A stretch of 64,000 nucleotides of DNA from Phycisphaerales bacterium (GCA_020852275.1 JADZBE010000029.1:62001-126000); one strand, 5' to 3'. Positions 9,116 to 18,395 are shown, numbered from the stretch's first letter. Notes: generated from the letters alone by a model not told the origin. Program-made: numbers and translations.

Positions 9116-9220
9116 TCGTCATTCACGCGCGTGCGGGCATCCAGCCCATGGTTCGTAACAAGGCGAGAATCCAGCGGTTTTCCCGGGCGGACTGGACGTC
9201 CCGCCTGCGCAGGAATGACA
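9116..9220. repeat. Dispersed inverted-repeat element, copy 1
   Basis: Begins with tcattcacgcgcgtgcgggc, contains the shared core AATCCAGCGGTTTTCCCGGG and ends with the inverted counterpart CCGCCTGCGCAGGAATGACA. The same arrangement recurs at 10735-10868, 18509-18610 and 43420-43523. The rest of the 8908-9358 gap shows nothing coding. Confidence 0.7.
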
Positions 9221-9358
9221 GGACTGGTTCAGAGTCCCCCCTCGAACTGTTACTCCCGTCCGGGGCACGGGAAAACCAGATGCATTCCGCGAGTTGACCG
9301 CAAGGACAAACGGCGACGGGAATTCTGAACCGGAGTCAATGCTGATGCTCAGGAGCTC

Positions 9359-10537
9359 CTATTTCCGAAGGTACAACCAGACAAACCCCGTGCGATCCAT
9401 GGAGGCAAACTCCTCGCGCGATTCATACAACTTGCCGATTCGCTCCCAGACCGGCTGAAGTTTCTCCTCGTCCGTGATTCCCTCCGCCTCCTTTTGCGCG
9501 GCGTCGACGGCCGCTTTCCACTCGGCGGACCGTTTGACGAAATCGGCTTCACTTACGCCTGGCTTGGGGGAAATCAACGTGACGCAGTCGCCCACGAGAG
9601 CGTCGAGCTTGCCGTCGCCGTTGACATCCGCGACCCAGACGCGCGTGGAGCCCGCCGGCTCGTGGACTGCTTCAGGACGTACTTCCGCGTCCGCTTCCTT
9701 CGGCGCGGGGATGAGCACAACAAAAGGCTTGAGCGTCGGAATCCTGCCGGGACCGGCCGTATTCTGGGCCCACTGCACGCCGCCCGCAGCGGCGCCGCTG
9801 AGAATGTCCAAGTCGCCGTCCTGGTCCCAGTCGATCACAAACGGGTCGCCGTGATGCGCGACCTGCAACGCGACATCGCCCGTCTTCATCGCCTGCGGCG
9901 TCGGCGCGAACTTGCCGCCGCCCTCGCCGGTGAACAGGTAGAACTTTCCACTGAACGTGCCGACGACCAGGTCGAGGTCGCCATCCGCATCCCAGTCCAC
10001 CGCCGTGGGTCGCGTGCAGATGGACTCGACAATCTCCTTCTCGTTGGCCGGGCGAATCACCAGCGGCGCGTCGTCCGAGCCTTTCAGCACGGAGGCTTTC
10101 TTGAACGTCCCGTCAGCCTGACCCCAGAGCACCTGAAACAGGCCGGCCATGGGCTGTTCCTGGCGAGAGTACGAACCGGAGAGCAGGTCGGTGTGTCCAT
10201 CCGCGTTGAGGTCCACAAACTGTGGAGTGGAACTGGTGCATCACCAGACCCCCGGAACTTCGGCCACCTCGCCTTCGGCTTTGAGCCACTCGCCCGCGGC
10301 GAACTTCAGGTCGCCCTGACCTTTGTAAACGCGGATCTTGCCCTTGTTGAACTGGCCCACGAGCAGATCGGGCTTGCCGTCGCGGTCGATATCCGCAACA
10401 CAGGGCGCCGCCCAGCCGGGGCTTTCCACGCGCATGAGGTCTTCGCCGCCCTTCAACCGCATCGCTTTCTCAAACTGCGGCGCGCCGGACACGCATCCGC
10501 CGCAAAAGACGAGACCCAGAAGCAGAACGTGTTTCAT
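9359..10537 (-). pseudogene. FG-GAP/VCBS-repeat lipoprotein with in-frame TGA at codon 99
   Basis: One 392-codon frame on the minus strand, from the ATG at 10537 with a lipoprotein-like signal (LLLGLVFCGGC) to the stop at 9359. It holds at least five Ca-binding FG-GAP repeats of the form D-x-[DN]-x-D-G-x-x-D: DIDRDGKPDLLVG, DLNADGHTDLLSG, DWDADGDLDLVVG, DWDQDGDLDILSG and DVNGDGKLDALVG, a seven-bladed-propeller type fold outside the cytoplasm. Codon 99 (10243-10241) is TGA, between EVPGVW and CTSSTPQFVDL; no frame change is needed and sequence on both sides is typical. Either a nonsense mutation, a sequence error, or less likely recoding. Confidence 0.8.
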
Positions 10538-10734
10538 TGGCAGTTGCTCCCACCGTTGAACCGACGATTGCCGCATGAGCGGCCACCAGCCCGGACAGAC
10601 AATGTACAAGATAGACGGGGCCTGGATCAACACGAAAGGGCAGGTCACGTCGAGGTCCGTCACACAGGGGTCCGTCGCTGAACGGTTCTACAGAAAGGTG
10701 ACCCTCTTAGGAGCCCGCGGTGAAATGCGACGCG

Positions 10735-10905
10735 CGTCATTCCCGCGCAGGCGGGAACCCAGCCTCGTCATTCCCGCGCAGGCGGGAACCCAGCCTCGTT
10801 GGCGAGGCGTCACGATTCCAGCGGTTTTCCCGGGCAGACTGGACCCTCGCCTGCACGGGGGTGACGGGTGCCACGGCTGGTTTCGAGTTTCACCACGGGC
10901 TGTCA
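10735..10905. repeat. Dispersed inverted-repeat element, copy 2
   Basis: Starts with two direct copies of CGTCATTCCCGCGCAGGCGG followed by GAACCCAGCC, then the shared core with ATTCCAGCGGTTTTCCCGGG, the outer inverted arm CGCCTGCACGGGGGTGACGG and a tail GGTTTCGAGTTTCACCACGG that also follows copies 3 and 4. The remaining 10906-11190 has only G/C-rich sequence without a gene. Confidence 0.75.
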
Positions 10906-11214
10906 ACCCACCGTCCTTGCTGCCGAGGGACCCGGGGGCGGGCCTTGTCTCTTCCTCCCCTGGTTGGGGGCCGGGGGCGCGCATCCTCACATCGGGAGGG
11001 ACCGGCAAAGGCTCCCGCGCCGGCTGGGACTGAGCGACCCCCTCCTGGCCGCTCCTTCGAGCGAGAAAGGTTGTGCGTGGCATCCTCGACACTTGCAGCA
11101 CGTGCCGGGTACGAGTAAACGCGGGATCGCACTGACGCCGCTACGGATGACAGACTGCCTTCACGGACTACGGGAACAGCGGCGACTGAGCCAAATCCGG
11201 AGGAACCGCTCGCT

Positions 11215-12261
11215 TTGAACATCGTCTTCCTGGCATCCGGTGAATTTGCGCTGCCCAGTCTGCGCTGGCTGGCCAACTCGCCAGACAAGGTCGGGCTGGT
11301 GGTCACCCAACCCCCTCGACCCAAAGGACGCGGGAAACGCCTTACGCCCACTCCGGTGGCAGCGTTCGCGCGTGAGGCAGGGCTGACGGTGGCCGAGGTG
11401 GAGGACATCAACGCACCCGTCGAGGTTGAGCGGCTCCGCGCCGCGCGCGCTGACCTCGGACTCGTGATTGCCTTCGGTCAGAAGCTCGGCGAGGCAGTGC
11501 GCTCTTCTTTCGCGCGGGCATGCGTGAACCTCCACGCCTCCGTCCTGCCGAACCTGCGCGGGGCCGCGCCGATCCAGTGGGCCGTCCTTCGCGGCATGGA
11601 GGAAACCGGCGTCACCGTCTTCCGGATCGTTGAGCGCATGGACGCCGGGCCGATCCTTGTGACCCGCTCCACGGCGATCAAGCCGGAGGAGACGGCCGAG
11701 GAGCTGCACGACCGGCTGGCCGCCATCGGCGTCGATGCCGTCCGCGCGACGTTCGACCTGTTCGCGGAAGGCGCCAACCCGCCGGGCGAGCCGCAAGACG
11801 ACGCGGCCTCGACCCGGGCGCCGAAGCTCAAGAAGGAGGACGGCGCGACGCGGTTCGACCGCCCGGCGCGCGAGGTCGCGCGTCATGTGCTGGGCATGTG
11901 GTCCTGGCCCGGCGCGACGGCGCGCTTCGAGGCGCAGGACGGGCGCTGGGAAAACGTCACGCTGGCGCGCGTCCGCCGGCCGGAAAGGGTGGAGGATCCG
12001 CGTTCTCGATCGCACCATCCCGAACCCCATCCCCTGGGAACCGCGAAGCCCGAAACTCTTCCCCTCCCCGCGCAGCGGCCCGATGGCCCGCGCCTTGCGG
12101 CAGGAACTCTCGACGCGCGCCGGTTCGTCGCCTGCGCCGACGGATTCCTGGAGATTCTGGAAATCAAGCCCGCCAGCGGTCAGCGCATGACCTGGCAGGA
12201 ATACGTCAACGGCCGGCACGTGCGCGCCGGGGACCGCCTTGCGCCGCCCGATGCAACCTGA
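11215..12261 (+). CDS. fmt: Methionyl-tRNA formyltransferase
   Basis: A 348-residue protein that formylates the amino group of initiator Met-tRNA. The N-terminal formyltransferase domain (about 1-190) has the MNIVFLASGEFALPSL start, the VNLHASVLPNLRGAAPIQWA active-site segment near 103-122 with the catalytic Asn/His, and the EETGVTVFRIVERMDAGPI segment; the C-terminal OB-like tRNA-binding domain includes VARHVLGMWSWPGA. The start is TTG at 11215, chosen because GGAGG (11199-11203) lies 11 bases upstream and the family N-terminus begins exactly here. Its usual neighbour def is not adjacent. A 70-residue acidic/Pro-rich stretch around 265-295 is longer than usual. Confidence 0.95.
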   Translation: MNIVFLASGEFALPSLRWLANSPDKVGLVVTQPPRPKGRGKRLTPTPVAAFAREAGLTVAEVEDINAPVEVERLRAARADLGLVIAFGQKLGEAVRSSFARACVNLHASVLPNLRGAAPIQWAVLRGMEETGVTVFRIVERMDAGPILVTRSTAIKPEETAEELHDRLAAIGVDAVRATFDLFAEGANPPGEPQDDAASTRAPKLKKEDGATRFDRPAREVARHVLGMWSWPGATARFEAQDGRWENVTLARVRRPERVEDPRSRSHHPEPHPLGTAKPETLPLPAQRPDGPRLAAGTLDARRFVACADGFLEILEIKPASGQRMTWQEYVNGRHVRAGDRLAPPDAT

Positions 12262-12381
12262 GAAGGTGAGCGCCAGCCGCCCCGACGCCGCCCCGACGCC
12301 GCCGTGGTCGGCGCGGGCCTGCTTCAGCCCGGGCGTCGTGACCGCGTAGGGGGTGAGGGTTACTCCAGGCGGAAGTACAAC

Positions 12382-12397
12382 CGCCCCGACCGGGGCG
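12382..12397. terminator. GC-rich hairpin after fmt
   Basis: CGCCCC-GACC-GGGGCG forms a six-pair stem with a four-base loop 120 bp after the fmt stop. No U-run follows, so its role as a terminator is uncertain. Confidence 0.3.
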
Positions 12398-12446
12398 CAG
12401 GAATGTAGCCTCGGGTGGAGGTCGCCTCTGCGACCGGAACCCGTGG

Positions 12447-13691
12447 TTGTCAGGTCGTGCGCGAGGCCGCCCGCGAGGGGCGGAGGAGACCTTCACGGCG
12501 ACGGGCTGCGTCACGACGAAGCGAGCGCGGACACGTTCTACTACACTGCTGCAGGAGCTTGACACGGTCACCGGTCTGATCGAAAAGAACGGCGCCTTGG
12601 CGGAGGCCGACGTGTACGACGGGTATGGCAAGGTGCGGATCTGGGACTACAGCCCGGGCGACTTCGACCGCGACGGCGACGTGGACGCGACGGACCAGAC
12701 GACGTTCAACGCGGCCCTGATCGCCGGCGGGTCGAACAAGTCCACGCCCGACCCGATGTCGGACCTGGACGGCGACGGCGACACCGACCTGACCGACGCG
12801 GGCCTGTTCACCACGATCAAGAACGCGGGCGGGGCCCTGGCCGAGCGGTTCGTCTCCTCCCTCGGCAACCCGTTCTTCTTCACCGGCCGGCGCCTCTACA
12901 TGCTCGAAAGCCGCCACGATACCAGCGCCACCCTCACGGCCAACCAACAACTCCAGCACAACCGCGCGCGGCACTATTCGCCGCTGGAGGGACGGTGGTT
13001 GCAGAGGGATCCGGCAGGGTATGTCGATGGGCTGAATCTCTACGAATACTGTAGTGCTAATCCGAGCATTGGCCTCGATCCCAAGGGTGAGCAGGGCTGC
13101 GGGCCATGGAAAAGTGAGAAGGTGTTCTCAGATTATGAGAAGATTATTCTCGACGGTCAATTCATGCGCAACCGACTTGACCCTGAAAGAAAATGGATTG
13201 ATTATGTTAATTGCCGTCTAGTGCCGGTGGAGATAAAGGGAATGGAAATCGACTTTCAGATTGCATTTAGCCGCGCGCTGAAAATCGTTCTCATTGGGGC
13301 TGATGATGACTCCGAGATTGAGATTCCTTTCGTGGAACCAGGATTCAGGTGGCCGACCATTCCGGAGATATTTGGTGGTCTCGACGATGAAGGCAAGCGC
13401 ATCGACATTTCTGGTATACTTTGCAGAAAGAAAGAGTTTTGTGTGCGCCAGTGCCGACGCACTTGCTGCTGTGCGCAGCCCAATGGCGCTTATACTTTCA
13501 CTGACGATCGCATGTGGCTTCACGGCAGCACGAGTCAATACTGGTACGGAAAGGTCGCACAATCAGGTGCCGGGGCATCCTGTCAGCTCTTCGGCCCCGG
13601 TCAGCGGTTTCGGGTTGGTGGATGGCGCGATCAAAACCCCAGTTCACACCTAGCCTGCGGTGGAGGATCAGTTCCTTTATGCCCAAAGTAA
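12447..13691 (+). pseudogene. Rhs cassette 1: truncated core, dockerin-like module, Cys-rich tip
   Basis: The 3' part of an Rhs/YD-repeat protein. From about 12546 it encodes QELDTVTGLIEKNG, a dockerin-like pair of Ca-binding loops (DFDRDGDVDATDQ and DLDGDGDTDLTDA), the FTGRRLYMLE segment and the Rhs core end HYSPLEGRWLQRDPAGY..LNLYEY. After NPSIGLDPKG comes a unique tip of about 205 residues, Cys-rich (CRKKEFCVRQCRRTCCC), lower in GC and with no family I know. There is no proper N-terminus: homology to cassette 2 starts near 12530, and an extra A near 12544 puts ADTFYY and LLQEL in different frames (cassette 2 has an unbroken TFYYLLQEL). Read as a silent or donor C-terminal cassette of an Rhs polymorphic toxin. 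Confidence 0.75.
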
Positions 13692-13710
13692 CAACGAGCA
13701 AGGCGAGAAC

Positions 13711-14298
13711 ATGAAGCTGAAGACTAGTCGTTACTTTCTAATGGCGATCTTCCTAGTAGTTGGCGCTTCACTATACTTTTTGTGGGGGATGCCGGCCGGG
13801 ATACAGATTGGATATGACGAACGACCCGCATATGTTGACGACGTGGACGAATTGTATAGGTCCGACTGCTTACAAGCGTTTCCCGCAACCAATCTTGCTA
13901 CGGATGTGTATTGCATTCCTATCTCGCTCAGAAGTGGCGTCAATTTGTATCGCTCGAAGGCGGCAGTATTGACCTTGACAGATATAGACGTAGCGGCATC
14001 ATTTGTACATGACTGGCGAGACGGTACATTTGGGATCTTGTTTTTTCTTAGGGAGGATCGTCGGACTTCGTTTTCTGAGTGGACGCATGCCAATATAGGG
14101 CAGTGGATATTAGTCTATTTGAACGGGGACCTCATCGATTCTATTCGCGTGGATCCCCCGCTGCGAGAGGTGTTTGCTGCGGGACACTATTCGAGCGATT
14201 CCGAAGCTTACAAGCAGCTGCAGTTTCTGAAGACTGATTGTTTGATTAGTGTCGGTGCGCCGGTTGGGGGAGATGCGCCTGGAGAGAAGAACAGGTGA
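13711..14298 (+). CDS. Candidate immunity protein for Rhs tip 1 (membrane-anchored orphan)
   Basis: A 195-residue protein starting 19 bp after the Rhs cassette 1 stop. A single hydrophobic helix at about residues 8-27 (signal anchor) precedes an extracytoplasmic domain with three Cys and no recognisable motif. Base composition is AT-richer than the flanking housekeeping genes, like the toxin tip. The immunity assignment rests on position only: Rhs toxin tips are normally followed by their cognate immunity gene, and a membrane-anchored form would fit a toxin acting in the periplasm or membrane. Confidence 0.5.
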   Translation: MKLKTSRYFLMAIFLVVGASLYFLWGMPAGIQIGYDERPAYVDDVDELYRSDCLQAFPATNLATDVYCIPISLRSGVNLYRSKAAVLTLTDIDVAASFVHDWRDGTFGILFFLREDRRTSFSEWTHANIGQWILVYLNGDLIDSIRVDPPLREVFAAGHYSSDSEAYKQLQFLKTDCLISVGAPVGGDAPGEKNR

Positions 14299-14644
14299 TG
14301 AAACCGGCATTTGAGGTGTCCTTGCGATGAGTTCTCACACTTTGTCATAGTCTGCTGCTCAATTCATTGGAACCAAATAGTTCGCTTGAAGACATGCACG
14401 AGTTAGCTCACAGCCCACGGACGTTAGCACGGAAAAAAGCGTGACCTGGGCCTACCTGCCCGTTGATAATGGAAGGTGCAAACCTTTGGAACGTGCTTTC
14501 CCGAGTTGTCATCGCGCATCGCGCTGGACGATTCCGAGTTCATCAACCGGCTGCTGCGGGAAAGCCGATTACAGGAAAGCGGTTTAGCAGCCGCTTTTTA
14601 GGGAAGTTGGCGAAGTGGACGCTGGGCGGGGTCGTCCGACATCA
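14299..14644. other. Spacer between Rhs cassettes
   Basis: About 345 bp with no convincing gene. The conserved Rhs core of cassette 2 begins abruptly at about 14650, so a recombination junction probably lies in or at the end of this spacer. Confidence 0.4.
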
Positions 14645-14652
14645 GGTTTGTT

Positions 14653-16626
14653 GTGTTCACGTACACTTTCGACCGCGCCGGCGACCGCCTGTCGAGCGTC
14701 GGCAATCGCGGGCTGTCGAGCGTCACCAACGCCGCCGGGTTCAGCAAAATCCAGAAAATCGACGGCTACGGCTACGACACGTTGCACCGGCTGACGCAGG
14801 TGGACTATAATAACACGTGGCAGACGCTCAATGAGGACTACGTGTACGACGAGCTGGGCAACCGCGTGACGTACAGCGACCATCGCAACTCGATCACCCG
14901 TGGGTACGCCAACAACGCGGCCAATGAGTACACCTCTGTTGTCAGCAACGGCGTCACGCAGGCCGTGGCGCATGATGACGCGGGGAATCTCGCCTCGCAG
15001 GTCGTCAATGCCGCCGGCGACGCTTATGAGTATACGTACGACTGCGACAACCGTCTGCTGAGCGTGACGTTCGACCCGGCCACGGGCGGCGACGTGCCGC
15101 TGGCGACGTTTGCATATGACGCGCTGGGGCGGAAGATCACCGCGTGGACGCAGTATGATGTGCAAGGCGGGACGCAGGGCGATTCCAATACATCGGACCT
15201 GCGCTTCTACCACGATGGCCAGGTCGAGATCGCGGACTATTATAGCGACGGCTCGCTCGCGCGGCGGTTTGTGAATGGCACGCAGTATATTGATGAACGG
15301 GCCGTGCTGATCGAGGGCGAGGCCGGGGACAATGGCGCTCCGGTGGACGCCGAGACGTTCTATTATTTGTTGCAGGAACTGTACACCGTGACGGGCGTGA
15401 TGAAAGTCAACGGCACACTGACGGAGGCGGAGACGTTCGACGGCTACGGGGCCGTGCGGCTGTGGCACTACAGCGACGGCGACTTCAACCGCGACGCCGC
15501 CGTCAACGCGACCGACCAGACGCGCTTCACGGCCGCGCTGGCCCCCACGTCCGGCATCCCCGCGGCCGACCCGCTCGCGGACCTCGACCTCGACGGCGAC
15601 GTGGACCTCGCCGACTCGGCCACATTCACCACCATTAAAAACAGCGGCGGCGCCATGACGCAACTGTTCATCTCCGCCGCCGGCAACCCGTTCCACTTCA
15701 CCGGCCGACGCCTCTACATGCTGGAAACCCTCCCCGAATCCGACACCACGCCCGTCCCCAACCAGCAGCTCCAGCACAACCGCGCGCGGCATTACGCGCC
15801 GCTGGAGGGGAGATGGCTGCAGAGGGATCCAGCGGGGTATCTAGATGGCTTGAACCTTTACGAGTTTATGGGCAACCACCCGCCCTTCGGCGTTGATCCT
15901 CTCGGCTTGGATTGGTTAGACAACCTAGCCAATTTTGTGGCCGGGGTCGGAGACTCACTCAGTTTTGGGTTGACTGCGCAAGTACGAAGCGCCATCGAGT
16001 GGGGAGCTTACGGCGGAAGCTGGGAGGATCCCATGATTAATCCGAATTCTGGCTACTACCTTGCAGGTGAAATCGTGGAGGTCACCGTGGAGATCGCGGT
16101 TACGGCAGGCGGAGCGAGCCTTCGGCATGTCGCCAAGCGAACGGTCAGAGAGTCAATTGAGGGTGGTGCGAGAACCGCGTTTCGTCGCGCGAATAAGCTT
16201 GAAGGGGGCATTGTCAGTCACATTAACCCAATCCTAGGGCATCCTGGTGGAAAGCCCGCGAGGTTTCCACTCCCGTTTGAGTTCGCTGCTCAAGGTTCTT
16301 GGAATATGGAGCACATCTCAACCGGAACCGTCATCGGAGATCGTGTAGCGCATCTCGATTATCATAGATACCTGATGCGACTTGAGGCGCTTGATCGTCT
16401 GAGGACGGCAACAATGGGAGTGCGACAGGCGACCAATGCGGTGTTTGCTCATGTTGGCTGTTCCTGCTTTAAGCCGAGCGTAAGTATCTCGACATCATTC
16501 AGTGGCGAGGCCGTGTATTATTCACGTGACTACTCGGAGTCTTCGGCGCTTGGTTACACTTCAACTTCCGCCAGCGCTTCTCTGATCGAGACGAGCACAA
16601 TACGATGTCATGCTTCTGGCAGGTAA
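14653..16626 (+). CDS. Rhs cassette 2: YD repeats, dockerin-like module, Rhs core, unique tip
   Basis: A 657-codon frame, the longest of the three Rhs pieces. In order: YD-type repeats (YTFDRAGDRLSS, YDTLHRLTQVDY, YVYDELGNRVTY, YTYDCDNRLLSVTFD; about 1-150), a VNGTQYIDERAVLIEG segment, a dockerin-like Ca-binding pair (DFNRDAAVNATDQ, DLDLDGDVDLADS; about 275-325), the Rhs core end HYAPLEGRWLQRDPAGYLDGL near 375-395, then a tip of about 240 residues. The tip opens with a pre-toxin-like segment (NFVAGVGDSLSFGLTAQVR) and has an HINPILGHPGG and HLDYHRYL region; no nuclease or other toxin family is certain. The first codon shown is not a natural N-terminus: no signal peptide or N-terminal Rhs domain precedes it. 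Part of a contact-dependent/polymorphic toxin. Confidence 0.75.
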   Translation: MFTYTFDRAGDRLSSVGNRGLSSVTNAAGFSKIQKIDGYGYDTLHRLTQVDYNNTWQTLNEDYVYDELGNRVTYSDHRNSITRGYANNAANEYTSVVSNGVTQAVAHDDAGNLASQVVNAAGDAYEYTYDCDNRLLSVTFDPATGGDVPLATFAYDALGRKITAWTQYDVQGGTQGDSNTSDLRFYHDGQVEIADYYSDGSLARRFVNGTQYIDERAVLIEGEAGDNGAPVDAETFYYLLQELYTVTGVMKVNGTLTEAETFDGYGAVRLWHYSDGDFNRDAAVNATDQTRFTAALAPTSGIPAADPLADLDLDGDVDLADSATFTTIKNSGGAMTQLFISAAGNPFHFTGRRLYMLETLPESDTTPVPNQQLQHNRARHYAPLEGRWLQRDPAGYLDGLNLYEFMGNHPPFGVDPLGLDWLDNLANFVAGVGDSLSFGLTAQVRSAIEWGAYGGSWEDPMINPNSGYYLAGEIVEVTVEIAVTAGGASLRHVAKRTVRESIEGGARTAFRRANKLEGGIVSHINPILGHPGGKPARFPLPFEFAAQGSWNMEHISTGTVIGDRVAHLDYHRYLMRLEALDRLRTATMGVRQATNAVFAHVGCSCFKPSVSISTSFSGEAVYYSRDYSESSALGYTSTSASASLIETSTIRCHASGR

Positions 16627-16677
16627 CTGTGGAAGTGCATTGGGGTCAGCGCTGGCGACTCGGACGATTGCATCATT

Positions 16678-17133
16678 ATGACTGGCAGGTACTGTTTTGC
16701 TGGATGTTGGGAGATGGGTCTTTTTGAGACGATTCTTGGCAGGCGTAGAAAGATCTCAAGAGATGATAGTCCGTTCGGTCGTATTGAGTACACGAATGGT
16801 ATATGGACACATATTCCCGATTCCAGTGGGCCGAATATATTAATTACAATTGTCGCGTCACCTTTAGGGCCATCTATGCTGCAAGCAACATTGTTCGCCA
16901 ATATCAAATTGCAACTGGCTGAACTGCTCGATGCGTCTAGAGATCTTGTCAAGAAGCACATTCAGACTCCGGCGGACGTTGCAAGAATGGACTTGTATTC
17001 ATTAGAAATCGGAACAGATGAAGAAGTGAAGGCTCAACGCTTTGTACTGGAGCTGGCGGATACCGACGCGATTGTGATTCATCGCGTGTCATTCGAGGCA
17101 GGGAAGGCGGTTGCATATTCATATGACAGTTGA
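16678..17133 (+). CDS. Candidate immunity protein for Rhs tip 2
   Basis: A protein of 139 to 151 residues following the Rhs cassette 2 stop by 51 bp. The more likely start is the ATG at 16714 (MGLFETILGRRRKIS), as the first 12 residues in this frame look unrelated. It is soluble and mixed alpha/beta with an acidic C-terminus and no domain I can name. AT-richer than flanking housekeeping genes. Assigned as a putative immunity protein only from its position behind a toxin tip. Confidence 0.5.
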   Translation: MTGRYCFAGCWEMGLFETILGRRRKISRDDSPFGRIEYTNGIWTHIPDSSGPNILITIVASPLGPSMLQATLFANIKLQLAELLDASRDLVKKHIQTPADVARMDLYSLEIGTDEEVKAQRFVLELADTDAIVIHRVSFEAGKAVAYSYDS

Positions 17134-17196
17134 CACCGTGGCGAGTCCGCGAGTTAAAGGAGCGGCTGGCTGGTTTCATGTGTCATTCTCAGCGTT

Positions 17197-18093
17197 GTGT
17201 ATTGCCTAAGATTGACACTTTGTTCTCGCCGCAATTCCGTCTGGCTGGCGTATGACTACGACGGGCTTTCGCAGAACACCAAGGTGCAGGCCAAGTTCCG
17301 CACCGCCCGCGGCAACCCCTCCGCCTACCAAGACCTCATCACCTACGACTACCAGGGTCGCTACCTGACCAAGCGGAGCGTGCAGAGCCGCTACCGGTAC
17401 GAATCGACGCACGCCACGAAGGACCTCTACCTTCAGTACCGCCCCGAGTACGATTCCCAGCGATTCCTGACCAAGGCGACGAACGCCACGCGCTGGGGGT
17501 CCGGGGCGGGCAGCGACCATGACGAGCTGGCGCAGTTCACGTACACCTTCGACGCCGCCGGCAACCGCCTGTCCAACTCCGGCCACCGCGGCTCGGGCGG
17601 CAACGCCGAGGGCTTCAGCAAGATCCAGCAGATCGACAACTATCTGCACGACACGTTGCACCGGCTGACCCAGGTGGACTACAATATGGGAGCGCCCACG
17701 GGCGACGAAATCTACGTGTACGACGAACTGGGCAATCGCGTGACCTACACCGATGAGCGCAGCAACCTGACCCGCGCCTACGCCAACAACAAAGCCAATG
17801 AGTACACCTCCGTGGCCGGCTATTCGGTGCTGCACGACGCGGCGGGGAACCTCTCGAAGCAGGTGGTCAACGGCGCCGGCGACGCCTACGTGTACGCCTA
17901 CGACTGCGACAACCGTCTGCTGAGCGTGACGTTCGACCCGGCCACGGGCGGCGCGGTGGTGAAGGCGGATACTGCGTCGAGGCGAGAGAGGTCCATATCG
18001 TGCCGATGGCATTCAGGCATGAAAAAAACGCGCCCGAACCATCCGGGCAACGACGGGCCTGCGGTTGGGCAACTGCGCCAGGCTGTGAATTAA
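17197..18093 (+). pseudogene. Rhs cassette 3: YD-repeat core truncated before the dockerin module
   Basis: From about 17240 to 17951 this frame encodes YD repeats (YDYDGLSQNTKV, YTFDAAGNRLSN, YDTLHRLTQVDY written here as HDTLHRLTQVDY, YVYDELGNRVTY, YAYDCDNRLLSVTFDPATGG). A run of about 45 bases encoding the last segment is identical to bases 15046-15090 of cassette 2, marking the zone of homologous exchange. Past about 17951 the sequence is unrelated and ends after 45 codons, so there is no dockerin-like module, no core end and no tip. The upstream part seen here (YDYQGRYLTKRSVQSRY) precedes what cassette 2 keeps, so cassettes 2 and 3 preserve different parts of the ancestral gene. Confidence 0.75.
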
Positions 18094-18390
18094 ATGGCAA
18101 TTCATTCATACTCGGTGTTGGAATCGACACTTGCGTAATCACGGTCCGGGCGCGCGGGCACAAACCTCGGCTTTCTTCGTTGAGTTTGCGCCACCCTCAG
18201 GTTAAGAATGACCGTGCCGAGCGCGGGGCAAGTCCGCAGGCTTGTCGTGCCGTCTTGAAGCGCCGCGTTGGGCCTGCGCCGCGAGGGGACGAACAAGATA
18301 CCTGTCTGCGGGCGATGTCGGTGTCCGCGTGCGGCGCGAACCGGTCAAGCGAGATGAGCCGCCTCGCAAGCCGAGCAGACGGCTTGGATG
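17955..18390. other. Gene-free DNA after the Rhs array
   Basis: No supportable gene. The frames here have no family-like segments. Confidence 0.4.
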
Positions 18391-18395
18391 GCCGT

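Noticed and set aside
14584..15792. 402-codon minus-strand frame opposite Rhs cassette 2
   Set aside because: Its composition (Val/Arg/His-rich) and exact antisense position to a recognisable Rhs core show it is a shadow.
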